NCBI RefSeq assembly: GCF_000423345.1
Contig: NZ_AUHU01000009.1
Coordinates: forward strand, 116,859-180,858
From: Marinimicrobium agarilyticum DSM 16975
GTDB lineage: Bacteria; Pseudomonadota; Gammaproteobacteria; Pseudomonadales; Cellvibrionaceae
DNA: 64,000 nt
Reading direction: 5' to 3'
The notes beneath the pieces are model-generated. The model saw only the letters and a program-made list of their open reading frames with translations, ran no database searches and had not been told where the DNA came from. Below are positions 47,448-56,194 of the stretch, in pieces (the stretch's first letter is position 1; the number at the start of each line of letters is the position of its first letter). The position numbers and the translations under genes were made by a program.

Positions 47448-49796
47448 TCAGTCACACCGGTCGGACGCCATGGCGTTAATCCATTCCCGCAACAGCGCTT
47501 CACCTTCCTGATCCACCCGATGACTGCCAATGGGCGGCATCTGATCGGCATGATTGCGCAGGCTCATCCGAGTCACCAGCACCGAGGCATTGGCATCGCC
47601 GGGAAGCAGCCGGCGTTCCTCCGGCGAGCCGCCGTTCTGCGGCGCCACATTGCAAATAGTCATCGCCCCCAACGCCGTTTTGTAGCGCAGGTCCATGTTG
47701 AGGTTGGTCGGGCCCTGCGGGCGATGGCATTGGGCGCAGTTGGTATGCAGGTAGGCGCGCGCCTGATCGGCTAACCGGTCGGCCTGAAGATCGGCATAGG
47801 GGTCGGGCAATCGTTCCGTTCCAGGCTCAGAGTCAAGTACTTCGATGGCATGGAGGGTGACTAACTGATTGGCACGGCGCCCCGTACCTGGATAGAGGAA
47901 GGTCCCGTTCAGCTGAGCGGTTTCCAGGCCCAGCGTCCTTCCCGCCGCCGCGGTATGACACTGCAGGCATTCGCTGCCAGTGGGGTAGATCCACGCTTGA
48001 CCCTGTCGGGTTTCCACTCGGCCGCCGTGGACCCGTTGGGCGTCAGTGCCATCGTCATTCCAGGCGTAGGTGTAACCGGCCCAGCGACCGTCAGTGTGGT
48101 GCATAAACAAACGGGTTTCGATCAACACCTCCTGACGATAAAAGTTTTTCATGACCACGCTGCCGGGCGGCAGTTGCCAATCACCCGTTTCATCGATCGC
48201 AATAGTCTGATCATTCGGCAGCGCCAACCACCGACGCTTGTCGGCGCCGTCGGACCAGAAAGGCGCGTTCACCCGGTAGGGAATCAGCCCCTCGGCCGGC
48301 TCCCAGGGTGCATCGGGATTGACGCAGCCGGTATCGGACAGCTGCGCCGGCGGCCCACCGGTCTCGTTTTCCGGATCGTTGGCGACCACACGGTGCACGC
48401 CACCACCGTAATCCACCAGGTACACCTCGCCCGCCGGACCCTGCGCGAAGGAGGCGATACCCAAGCCGGTGCTGTCGTCCAGCACTTCGATTTCCAAACC
48501 CGCTTGCTCGGGGTCGCTATCCGCCAATGCGTAGAACCGACCGGTGACGTAATCGCCGAACAGGTATTTCCCCTGCAGTGACGCAATGGCACTGCCCCGG
48601 TAAACCACACCGCCGGTAATGGACCGGAAGTCCGGCTGAGGGACTTCGGCGACCGGGTCAATCAACCCGCTGGTGTCGCAGTTACTGGCACTGTAGCAAT
48701 GCGCCCCTTCGCGAATGTCCCAGCCGTAGTTGCCGCCGCGTTCAATGCGGTTGACTTCCTCCCAGGCGCCTTGGCCCACATCCGCGAGCCATAGAACGCC
48801 GGTATCCGAATCAAACGCCCAGCGCCAGGGGTTGCGCAGCCCCCAGGCATAGAGCTCCGGACAGTCACCCCCGGCGGCCTGCTTTTGCTGCATTTGGGTA
48901 TCCGAGTCGCACAGGAAAGCCGACTGGTCCGCAAACGGGTTGTCGGCGGGAATGCCATAGGGTGAGCCGCTGTCGACGTCTATACGGATCAGACTGCCCC
49001 AAAGGTTGGCGGTGTTCTGCGCTCGATTGTCGGGGTCCCCGGCCCCGCCGCCATCGCCAATGCTCAGATACAGGTAGCCGTCGTCATCAAAACCCAAGCG
49101 CCCCCCGAAATGGTTTTTTGAGCGGTAAGGGGCCGTGTAGCGGAGTAGCACCTCGGCAGAGTCGGCATCCAGAGCGGTGCCATCGGCGTTGGTCTGGTAG
49201 CGAACCAGCTGGCTGACGCAGCAATCGTCCTCGATCGGCGGGGTAGTATCTTCCGACACCTGGTAGTACAGAAACACCTCGCCGTTCTCGGCAAAATCCG
49301 GGTGAAAGGCCATGGACAGCAGTCCGGACTCGGCGGCGCTGTCATCCACTCGTTCGCGCAGGTCGGCAAACACATTCGTCGAACTCACGGCCGGGTCGTT
49401 GGCAAACATCTGAATACGGCCGGGCTGCTCCACCACAAACCACCGACTGTCATCCCCCGGTGCCTGGAGCATCGCCACGGGTTGATTGAAACTCACTCCG
49501 GGAAAGGCTCGTTCCAGCGACACGGCGCTGCTCCCATCCGGAGATGCACCAGCCAGACAAGTCTCATTGGACGGACGCGTATTCAATCCAATGCTTTCCG
49601 AGGAGGATTGCTCACGACTGGAACTGACGGCGACACTGGAATTGCTGGTTGAAGAAGAAACCGACGATTCGCTGGAAGTCGCAGGGGTGGAGGAGGAAAC
49701 TGCCCAGCTGGAGGCATCGCTTCCTGCCTCCCCACCAGAGCCGCCGCAGGCCGACAACATTAGGCAAAGCAGTAACCAGATCACCAGGATGCGCAT
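47448..49796 (-). CDS. Lipoprotein: sugar dehydrogenase-like beta-propeller with C-terminal diheme cytochrome domain
   Basis: A 782-residue predicted lipoprotein (lipobox LMLSAC, Cys17), then a Ser/Thr-rich linker (about 20-75). Residues ~85-465 form a glucose/sorbosone dehydrogenase-like propeller (PGDDSRWFVVEQPGRIQMF, LLSMAFHPDF, GGRLGFDDDGYLYLSIGDGGG, AWGLRNPWRWAFD). The C-terminal region (~480-780) is of the SO_2930-type diheme c cytochrome family, with two CxxCH motifs (CLQCH and CAQCH). It could oxidise a sugar with a quinone cofactor and pass electrons to heme. It is unlinked to other redox genes here. Confidence 0.85.
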   Translation of the reverse strand: MRILVIWLLLCLMLSACGGSGGEAGSDASSWAVSSSTPATSSESSVSSSTSNSSVAVSSSREQSSSESIGLNTRPSNETCLAGASPDGSSAVSLERAFPGVSFNQPVAMLQAPGDDSRWFVVEQPGRIQMFANDPAVSSTNVFADLRERVDDSAAESGLLSMAFHPDFAENGEVFLYYQVSEDTTPPIEDDCCVSQLVRYQTNADGTALDADSAEVLLRYTAPYRSKNHFGGRLGFDDDGYLYLSIGDGGGAGDPDNRAQNTANLWGSLIRIDVDSGSPYGIPADNPFADQSAFLCDSDTQMQQKQAAGGDCPELYAWGLRNPWRWAFDSDTGVLWLADVGQGAWEEVNRIERGGNYGWDIREGAHCYSASNCDTSGLIDPVAEVPQPDFRSITGGVVYRGSAIASLQGKYLFGDYVTGRFYALADSDPEQAGLEIEVLDDSTGLGIASFAQGPAGEVYLVDYGGGVHRVVANDPENETGGPPAQLSDTGCVNPDAPWEPAEGLIPYRVNAPFWSDGADKRRWLALPNDQTIAIDETGDWQLPPGSVVMKNFYRQEVLIETRLFMHHTDGRWAGYTYAWNDDGTDAQRVHGGRVETRQGQAWIYPTGSECLQCHTAAAGRTLGLETAQLNGTFLYPGTGRRANQLVTLHAIEVLDSEPGTERLPDPYADLQADRLADQARAYLHTNCAQCHRPQGPTNLNMDLRYKTALGAMTICNVAPQNGGSPEERRLLPGDANASVLVTRMSLRNHADQMPPIGSHRVDQEGEALLREWINAMASDRCD

Positions 49797-49997
49797 CGGA
49801 GGCCTCCATCGAGAGGGTCATCGAGTACCTCTCAGTCTAGTCGCCCGCAACCGTCGTTACTGTGACCCGGTTATGATCCTGACGTGCCTATAGCGGGCAA
49901 GGGCTTTGGGTAACGGTACTATCCATCCCCTTGCGACAAGGCCCATACGCGGTACAATCTTTGGCACCTCATAATCACAATAGAGTAAGGATACGCC

Positions 49998-50579
49998 ATG
50001 GCGACCACCTTGGAAGACCCCTCCCTCGACAGCCGGCGGTTACCGCCGCTTGAGCCCGAACCCTGGGAGCCCATTCACCCTCGCTACCGAAACGTGCTTC
50101 GACTTCGGCTGGCCCTGATCGGCCTGGCCGTTACCCTCGGACCCTGGTTCCCGGTTTTCTTCTCAACGCCAGTGACGCCGTTCAGTTGGGGGCCTTCGAT
50201 CGCTGGCGCGTTGGTAGTGCTGTTTTTGGTGATGGTCTGGGTGCCGCGCAAAGTGCGGCGCACTCAGTATCTGTTGCGCGAGCGGGACGTGCATTTGCGC
50301 ACCGGCTGCTGGTGGTTCCGCACCGTCTCGGTGGCGATCAACCGTATTCAACACGTGGAAATCACCCAGGGGCCGCTGGAACGCTTCAATGGATTGAGCG
50401 AGCTGGTGGTGTACACCGCCGGCGGCTTCAAGTCGGATGTCAAAGTGCCGGGGCTGGAAACCAATCTGGCCCAACGACTGAAAGCCCATCTCACTCGACG
50501 TGCCACAGAGGAAGCCAGCTCGGCCCCTATCAATGATACCCCGGAGGGAGACAGGCATGTCGACACCGAGCGAGAGTGA
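49998..50579 (+). CDS. PH domain (YdbS-like) membrane protein
   Basis: A 193-residue protein with two N-terminal helices (ALIGLAVTLGPWFPVFF and GPSIAGALVVLFLVMVWV) and then a bacterial PH-like (bPH2/DUF304) domain (LLRERDVHLRTGCWWFRTVSVAINRIQHVEITQGPLERFNGLSELVVYTAGG). YdbS/YdbT pairs occur widely and have unknown function, possibly in membrane integrity. It overlaps the start of the next gene by 23 bp. Confidence 0.88.
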   Translation: MATTLEDPSLDSRRLPPLEPEPWEPIHPRYRNVLRLRLALIGLAVTLGPWFPVFFSTPVTPFSWGPSIAGALVVLFLVMVWVPRKVRRTQYLLRERDVHLRTGCWWFRTVSVAINRIQHVEITQGPLERFNGLSELVVYTAGGFKSDVKVPGLETNLAQRLKAHLTRRATEEASSAPINDTPEGDRHVDTERE

Positions 50580-52065
50580 GTGGCAGCGGGTCTCGCCGGT
50601 CTCCGCGGTCTACTTTTTTCTGAAGGCGATCCCCAACCTGGTCAACCTCTGGCCCCTTCTGGCAGGCGCGCTGGCGGGCGGTGAGAAAGGGCGCGAGCTA
50701 TTGTTCATTTATGGCGTGCCCTTGGTGCTGGTCGTGCTACTGCTGAATGCGGTGGTGCAGTATTGGGTCTTTCGCTTTAAGGTGGAGAAGGACCGCATTC
50801 AGATTCGCTCGGGTCTGTTTCATCGCAAACGCCTCAGCCTGGATTTCGAGCGGGTTCAGCAGGCCGACATTATCAATCCCTTCTACTTTAGGCCCCTCGG
50901 GCTGGCCACCCTCGGTTTTGAAAGTGCCGGCTCGGGACAGCAGGAAGTGAACATCCCGGGTATTCCCGTGGCGGTGGCAGAACAACTGCGCCAGCAGGTT
51001 CTCGACCGCAAAGCCTCCGCAACCTCACAGGCCCAGTTTCAAGATTCCGACTCGAAGGGAGATGACGCTCCGGATTATGAGTTGAGGCTGCCCTTCAAAG
51101 AAGTCGCCCGCTACGGCCTGATGCACAACGCCTTGCTCTTTCTGGCGCCGCTGGCGGCACCCCTGGGCCAGTACATGGGCCCGGCCATGGAAAGCTGGCT
51201 CGCCTGGCTGCGAGCGCTGCCCTGGGTGGAAACACTGACCCATTCCGGTTGGTCGGCGTTTTTGGCGGCTTTCTTGGCCGGCGTGGTGTTTATCGTTGTG
51301 GGTATCGTGCTGCTGTTTGCGGTATCGATGATCGTGGCCATGGTGTACTACGGCAACTATTCGCTGGCGCGCCATGGCGAGCGCTTTCAGGCCCACTTTG
51401 GCCTGGGCACCCAGCGCACACGGGGGCTGCGCCTTCCCAAGATGCAGCGCCTGCAGATCACCCAGGGCATGATCGCCCGGCTGCTGCGACGCCACAGCCT
51501 GTTGATCAGCAAGGCCGGGCATTTCCAGCAAGGCAACGCCCAGCTGTCTCAGCGGTTTGTGGTGCCGGTGCTCACCACCGAGCGGCTGGAAGCACTGCGG
51601 GAGCAGTTCGCGCTCCCGAAGCCCGCCTGGAAAGCGATCCACCCCTGGTACATTGTCGATTACACCCTGACGTTCGCCACGCTTTTTGCGCTCATCACCG
51701 GGGCGATTCTGCTATCGACCGGTCAGCATTGGTCAGCCGCCGTTGGCTGGGCGCTGCTGTGGTACCCGGCGTTTGTCCTGATACTCTGGCGGCGGTGGTC
51801 GCAAACCCGATACGACATTCAGAACGATTGGCTGGCCGTGCGCCATGGCTTTATCGGACGAAAAGAGCAGTGGCTGCCGACCGGCAAGCTGCAAAAGATC
51901 GCCGTGCACGAGCCACCGATTCTTCGCAAACTGGGGTTGAGCCACCTGATGGTATGGACCACGGACGGGCCAACCACCATTGGTTACCTCCCGATCTCGA
52001 CCGCCCGAACACTACGGGACCGATTAATGGGGGACGTGACGGAATTTCAGCGGGCGTGGTTCTAG
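50557..52065 (+). CDS. PH domain (YdbT-like) membrane protein
   Basis: A 502-residue partner of the preceding protein, starting at ATG 50557 after GGAGGGAG (a longer frame from 50500 lacks a start signal). It carries three bPH2-type modules separated by hydrophobic helix pairs: first near residues 70-150 (RFKVEKDRIQIRSGLFHRKR), second in the middle (YSLARHGERFQAHFGLGTQRTRGLRLPKMQRLQITQG), third at the end (NDWLAVRHGFIGRKEQWLPTGKLQKI). The YdbS-YdbT pairing supports the assignment. Confidence 0.88.
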   Translation: MSTPSESEWQRVSPVSAVYFFLKAIPNLVNLWPLLAGALAGGEKGRELLFIYGVPLVLVVLLLNAVVQYWVFRFKVEKDRIQIRSGLFHRKRLSLDFERVQQADIINPFYFRPLGLATLGFESAGSGQQEVNIPGIPVAVAEQLRQQVLDRKASATSQAQFQDSDSKGDDAPDYELRLPFKEVARYGLMHNALLFLAPLAAPLGQYMGPAMESWLAWLRALPWVETLTHSGWSAFLAAFLAGVVFIVVGIVLLFAVSMIVAMVYYGNYSLARHGERFQAHFGLGTQRTRGLRLPKMQRLQITQGMIARLLRRHSLLISKAGHFQQGNAQLSQRFVVPVLTTERLEALREQFALPKPAWKAIHPWYIVDYTLTFATLFALITGAILLSTGQHWSAAVGWALLWYPAFVLILWRRWSQTRYDIQNDWLAVRHGFIGRKEQWLPTGKLQKIAVHEPPILRKLGLSHLMVWTTDGPTTIGYLPISTARTLRDRLMGDVTEFQRAWF

Positions 52066-52114
52066 TCGGTTACTAAAATGACCCTCGGCGCTCAGAAGGG
52101 GGGATGGACCGGCT

Positions 52115-52567
52115 TCAGCGGCGCACGTTTTTCTGCAACCATCGGTCGAGGTAGTCGGCAAACTGCTTTCGATCGGTTTGGGAAAAGCCACTGGGCCCGC
52201 CAGTCACCTCGCCGGTACTGCGTAGCTCTTCCATCAGGTTGCGCATGGCCAGGCGCTGACGAATGGTCTCTGCAGTGTAGGGCTGACCCCGAGGACTCAT
52301 TGCCACGCCACCCTTGTCCACCACCTCCGCCGCGAGCGGAATGTCCTGGGTAATGACCAGATCCCCCGGGTTCATCAACCGCACGATTTCATTGTCCGCC
52401 ACATCAAAGCCGGCGCGCACCTGACGGGTTTTGATAAACGGGGAGGGCGGCACGTTGATGCCGCGGTTGGCGACAAAGGTCGTGGGTACTTTCCAGCGCT
52501 CGGCGGCGCGGCACAGAATCTCTTTGACAACAACGGGACAGGCGTCCGCATCAACCCAGATTGGCAT
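52115..52567 (-). CDS. YaiI/YqxD family protein (UPF0178)
   Basis: A 150-residue protein with the diagnostic start [16 protein letters not shown] and later [19 protein letters not shown] and [20 protein letters not shown], all typical of this NYN/PIN-like family. The conserved aspartates suggest a nuclease-type fold; function is not established. It converges with the YdbT gene with 49 bp between ends. Confidence 0.95.
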   Translation of the reverse strand: MPIWVDADACPVVVKEILCRAAERWKVPTTFVANRGINVPPSPFIKTRQVRAGFDVADNEIVRLMNPGDLVITQDIPLAAEVVDKGGVAMSPRGQPYTAETIRQRLAMRNLMEELRSTGEVTGGPSGFSQTDRKQFADYLDRWLQKNVRR

Positions 52568-52842
52568 AGGTATTTCCGGTTCAAGTTCGCCCGAATGGTA
52601 TCACTTTCCGTGTAGAGTCACAGGGGGCGTCAAGCGTTAGCGATCTCCCACATCTTGCGAGACACGATTTCGCCCGCTTTGCTTGGCACTATGAAAGCCA
52701 GGCGTCGGCCCACTCTATGAAGAAGACAGGCGGATTGACCGCCCCCGCGAGTGGCGTTGCGTTTGCCTTTACCAACCCTTAGGATCTGCGCTCTACGCCC
52801 TCTAAAAAGAGCTCAAACCACAACGCAAGAGGATTGCCCGTC

Positions 52843-53718
52843 ATGACCACTGTTCTACGCGCCACCGGGGCCGCCCTGGCTCTGCTGTTCACGCTCTCGG
52901 CCCACGCCTCGACCACGCTTTTCGAAGTGAGTAAGGGAGGGCAAAGGATATTACTCGGCGGCACCATCCACCTATTGCATCCCACTGAGTTTCCTCTGCC
53001 CGCCGAATTCGACGCCGCCTACGAGGAGGCCGACGCGTTGTATCTGGAAGCGGATATGGCCCAGATCCAGGATCCGGCCTTTAGTCAACAGATGATGCAG
53101 CTGATGCTCTACCCGCCCGGAAAATCTCTCAGCACCGAGCTCAGCGCCGAGGTATGGGAGTCACTGGCGCGCTATTCCAAGCAGAATCAGTTTCCCATCC
53201 AACAGTTCGTCGGTTTCGATCCGGCGTTCGTCAGCATGATGATGACGGTGATGACCGCCCAGCAAAAGGGAATAACCAAAGGCGTGGATACCCACTACTT
53301 CAACCGGGCCAAAGCCGACAACAAGCCCACCGGACAGCTCGAATCCACCCAAGCTGTGCTCGGCTATATGAAAGCGCTGGCCGGACATGATGGCGACGAA
53401 ATCATCAAAGCGACATTGCGGGACCTGCGCCGCTTTGACCAGATGATGGAAACCACCGTGTCGGCGTGGAAGGCCGGGGATATGGACACCCTCTACCGGG
53501 ACCTGGGTAAACCCATGAAAGAAGAGGCGCCGGAGATGTATCAGACCCTGATGGTGGAGCGAAACAAGGACTGGCTGCCCGTGATCAAGGGGCTATTTGA
53601 GGACGAGGCGGTTGAACTGGTGCTGGTCGGATCCCTGCATCTGGCAGGAGAGGACAGCCTGCTGGAGCAACTTGAGAAAGCGGGCTACCGGGTCAAGTCT
53701 TACACCATCGGCGAGTAA
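52843..53718 (+). CDS. TraB/GumN family protein
   Basis: A 291-residue secreted protein. ATG 52843 is preferred, with AAGAGGA nine bases upstream; a TTG at 52834 would touch the SD. A signal peptide (LALLFTLSAHAS) is followed by the family blocks TLFEVSKGGQRILLGGTIHLL (GTxH motif) and ADALYLEADM, and near the end VLVGSLHLAGEDSLLEQLEKAGY (second GxxH). TraB/GumN proteins have an EreA/ChaN-like fold and are proposed metallo-hydrolases. Precise role unknown. Confidence 0.92.
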   Translation: MTTVLRATGAALALLFTLSAHASTTLFEVSKGGQRILLGGTIHLLHPTEFPLPAEFDAAYEEADALYLEADMAQIQDPAFSQQMMQLMLYPPGKSLSTELSAEVWESLARYSKQNQFPIQQFVGFDPAFVSMMMTVMTAQQKGITKGVDTHYFNRAKADNKPTGQLESTQAVLGYMKALAGHDGDEIIKATLRDLRRFDQMMETTVSAWKAGDMDTLYRDLGKPMKEEAPEMYQTLMVERNKDWLPVIKGLFEDEAVELVLVGSLHLAGEDSLLEQLEKAGYRVKSYTIGE

Positions 53719-53924
53719 ATGACCGACCGTTGTGCACCACTGCAGTGCGCAACGGCGGCTCCTCTCTGCGGTTTCAACGCTTTCCGCCTCGCTCAACGCC
53801 CCGCCGCGGCTGACGCCCGGCCAAAAAAAATGATTATAGCGCCACATGGCACTCTATTTGCTGGATTTCCTTGCAGCCCCATTCCCCGGGGCATTTCCTA
53901 CCTATCCTGCCTTTGGAGCGCGTT

Positions 53925-55325
53925 ATGGGAGCCATCAATTGGCCATGGGGTCGTGGCGATGCCGAGGAACCTCTCTACGAGTTACTGCAATCCCGGGATC
54001 TGACCCGACGACTGGCCCGGCAAGATGCCTCCAGTCTTGCCATTGATCAGTTTGTGCAGGAGCTGCACCATCGAATCGAGCTCAGCGTCTCGGCGGCCGT
54101 CACCATTGCCGGAGAAGCACCGCGGTTGCGCAAACTCGCCGAAAGCGCAGACGATAACGGCCAGGCTCTGACCGGGGCCGCCGGTACCTTCGCCAGCACC
54201 AGCGAGGAGGTCACGGCCACACTTGAGGCCGAATTGGTACCCGGCGCCGCCGAGGTAGCGCGGCTGTCGTCCCAGGTGGCCACCTCGCTGCGCCAATGCG
54301 AGGCTGGCAGCGAAAGCGTTTTGGGAAACATCCGGGCAATCAGTCACAGCGAACAGAGACTTGGCAGTGCCATTGGAGAACTTCAAGCCCAATTGGAGAG
54401 TGTGGTCAATGTCATCAGCGTGATTGCAGACATTTCCAAGCAGACCAACCTGCTCTCCCTGAACGCCGCCATCGAAGCCGCCCGTGCGGGCGTTCACGGC
54501 GCCGGTTTTGCCGTGGTGGCGGAAGAAGTACGACGCCTGGCCCACCACACCACAGAGGCCACCGATGAGGTCGCCCAGATCATTGATCGCTTCCGTCAGG
54601 AAGTGACGCAGTTGACGGAGGCGGGCCACCAGATGCAGGGAGCGGTTTGCGACGGGGAGCAGGGCGTGACTCAACTGCGCACCGAACTGGGGTCGGTGCG
54701 CAGCGCCATGGATCAATTGGATGGCCAAGTCAGCGGCATGGCCACGGGCATTTCTCAAATCGGGCAGGCTATCGGCGACCTGAATCAGCAGGTTCACACC
54801 GTTTCCCATGCCGCCGCCGACCTCAGAAGCAGCGCCCAACAAATGGGGACGCTGGGCGATGCCGTTCACCACCAGAGTGACCGACTGCTTGAGGGCCTGG
54901 GCGGCTTTCAACTGGAACTACACCGAGAGGCTCAGCGGAAGGTCGAACAGCTGGCCCGGGACCCCGCGCTGCGCCAGGACGACCTGCCCCAGACTCACGC
55001 CGCGCTGCGCCGGGCTCTGGGTCGGGACAAAACCTTCGAGCTGGCCTATCTGGTGGACGGCGCCGGCCAACAATTAAGCGACAACATTTTCTGCCAAGCG
55101 CTTTCCCACCTCGATGGTACCGTCGCCCGCGGTACAGACTGGCGAGAGCGTCACTGGTTCAAGGCCGTTCTCAGTAGCGGCAAACCGCATATCACCGACG
55201 TTTACCGCTCAGACGCCACCGATGACTTCTGCTTTACCGTCGCGGTGCCGGTGACAATGCCTGGTGGGACGCCTCGAGTACTCGGGGTGGATGTACGCCT
55301 GTCCGCACTGGCCACCTCTCGATAA
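53925..55325 (+). CDS. Soluble methyl-accepting chemotaxis protein with C-terminal sensor
   Basis: A 466-residue receptor without transmembrane helices. ATG 53925 is used, with TTGGAG 7 nt upstream. The signalling domain lies N-terminally, with the conserved hairpin tip [31 protein letters not shown] (tip shown near residues 175-205; split for clarity). The C-terminal ~115 residues ([16 protein letters not shown] ... [20 protein letters not shown] ... VLGVDVRL) form a PDC/Cache-like sensor normally found outside the membrane. Sensor-after-signalling order and cytoplasmic location are unusual. It would signal with CheA/CheW or CheV elsewhere. Confidence 0.87.
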   Translation: MGAINWPWGRGDAEEPLYELLQSRDLTRRLARQDASSLAIDQFVQELHHRIELSVSAAVTIAGEAPRLRKLAESADDNGQALTGAAGTFASTSEEVTATLEAELVPGAAEVARLSSQVATSLRQCEAGSESVLGNIRAISHSEQRLGSAIGELQAQLESVVNVISVIADISKQTNLLSLNAAIEAARAGVHGAGFAVVAEEVRRLAHHTTEATDEVAQIIDRFRQEVTQLTEAGHQMQGAVCDGEQGVTQLRTELGSVRSAMDQLDGQVSGMATGISQIGQAIGDLNQQVHTVSHAAADLRSSAQQMGTLGDAVHHQSDRLLEGLGGFQLELHREAQRKVEQLARDPALRQDDLPQTHAALRRALGRDKTFELAYLVDGAGQQLSDNIFCQALSHLDGTVARGTDWRERHWFKAVLSSGKPHITDVYRSDATDDFCFTVAVPVTMPGGTPRVLGVDVRLSALATSR

Positions 55326-55429
55326 ATCCGCCAAACCGTCGATTTTCGCGTCGGCCAACTTTACAAACTGCTCGTTTAAAAAATCACGGAGCCGAAGCAA
55401 CGGCATGCAACACAAGGAGTTAGAGAATC

Positions 55430-55444
55430 TGGCACAGTACCTGC
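55430..55444 (+). promoter_or_regulatory. Sigma-54 promoter of the second PEP-CTERM gene
   Basis: TGGCAC-AGTAC-CTGC: perfect -24 element, 5-nt spacing and -12 TGC, 78 bp upstream of the ATG. It differs from the other PEP-CTERM promoter (14491-14505) only in the spacer. Predicted start near 55456. Confidence 0.72.
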
Positions 55445-55458
55445 TTTGTTCTGGGCGA

Positions 55459-55477
55459 TGCCGGTGTTAGACCGGCA
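55459..55477 (+). promoter_or_regulatory. 5'-leader hairpin of the second PEP-CTERM mRNA
   Basis: TGCCGGT (55459-55465) and ACCGGCA (55471-55477) form a perfect 7-bp stem with loop GTTAG, starting about +4 relative to the predicted start. Same placement as at 14461-14480 although the sequence is different. Confidence 0.5.
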
Positions 55478-55522
55478 AGAGGTTTTAAAGAGACGCAGTA
55501 CGTTGATTCGCAGGTAACTTCC

Positions 55523-56065
55523 ATGAAAATTTCAATGCAGGGACTTCGCTACGGTATGGCCGCGCTGGTATTGGTGATCGCCGGCCACGCGCAAGCATTG
55601 ATGCTAATGCCCTCGGATGCCGACTGGACCAGTGATCAAAACGGCACACTTAACGCCAGCAATGTAGCCTCGATTGTCGGCACCAGCTCCAGCCTTGATC
55701 TGTTTTACAAATCGAATTACCAAGGTGTAGATGAAGGAGGCTTCGCCGGCTCTTATTCAACGGAGTACTGGGGCGACCCCAATGACGCACTGATTACCTT
55801 CACAGGCGGTCCGTCCATTATTTGCCCCGAGTGCTACTTGATCGTCAAAGATGGCAACCTGCCTCAGTACCTGTTCAGCCTGGCAGACTGGAATGGCACC
55901 GACAGTCTGGACTTACAAGATTTCTACCCCGGACCGGGTGGCGCCATTTCACATGTCGCGATTTTTGGAAAGACCGTAGTAGACGTACCGGAGTCGAGCG
56001 CTCTGATACTGATGGGATTGGGATTGATTGGCTTGGGATTGGCCCGGCGCCGGGTAGCCCACTAA
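55523..56065 (+). CDS. PEP-CTERM sorting domain protein
   Basis: A 180-residue secreted protein: signal peptide (MAALVLVIAGHAQALM region), an acidic, Ser/Gly-rich mature part with SYSTEYWGDPNDALITFTGG and a CPEC pair, and the C-terminal sorting signal VPESSALILMGLGLIGLGLA followed by RRR. The PEP variant 'VPE' plus helix plus basic end indicates exosortase processing. Function of the mature part unknown. It ends 60 bp before a strong terminator, so it is monocistronic. Confidence 0.9.
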   Translation: MKISMQGLRYGMAALVLVIAGHAQALMLMPSDADWTSDQNGTLNASNVASIVGTSSSLDLFYKSNYQGVDEGGFAGSYSTEYWGDPNDALITFTGGPSIICPECYLIVKDGNLPQYLFSLADWNGTDSLDLQDFYPGPGGAISHVAIFGKTVVDVPESSALILMGLGLIGLGLARRRVAH

Positions 56066-56121
56066 GGAGAGTGGATCAGGCAAGGACGGAGTACCCAGAT
56101 CAAGGAAGATGCAACTTCACG

Positions 56122-56155
56122 AAAAAAGCCCGCAAGGATTTGCGGGCTTTTTTTT
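56122..56155 (+). terminator. Rho-independent terminator of the PEP-CTERM gene
   Basis: GCCCGCAA and TTGCGGGC (56128-56147) form an 8-bp stem with a GGAT loop, preceded by six As and followed by eight Ts. The flanking A and T runs make it active on both strands, so it also serves the convergent glycosidase gene. Confidence 0.92.
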
Positions 56156-56194
56156 GTTCTGGACAAAAGGCTCATCCAAACAACAGAAGCTCCC

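Noticed and set aside
52650..52690. TTGGCAC (near 52680) as a sigma-54 promoter for the TraB/GumN gene
   Set aside because: No TTGC-like -12 element at the right distance.
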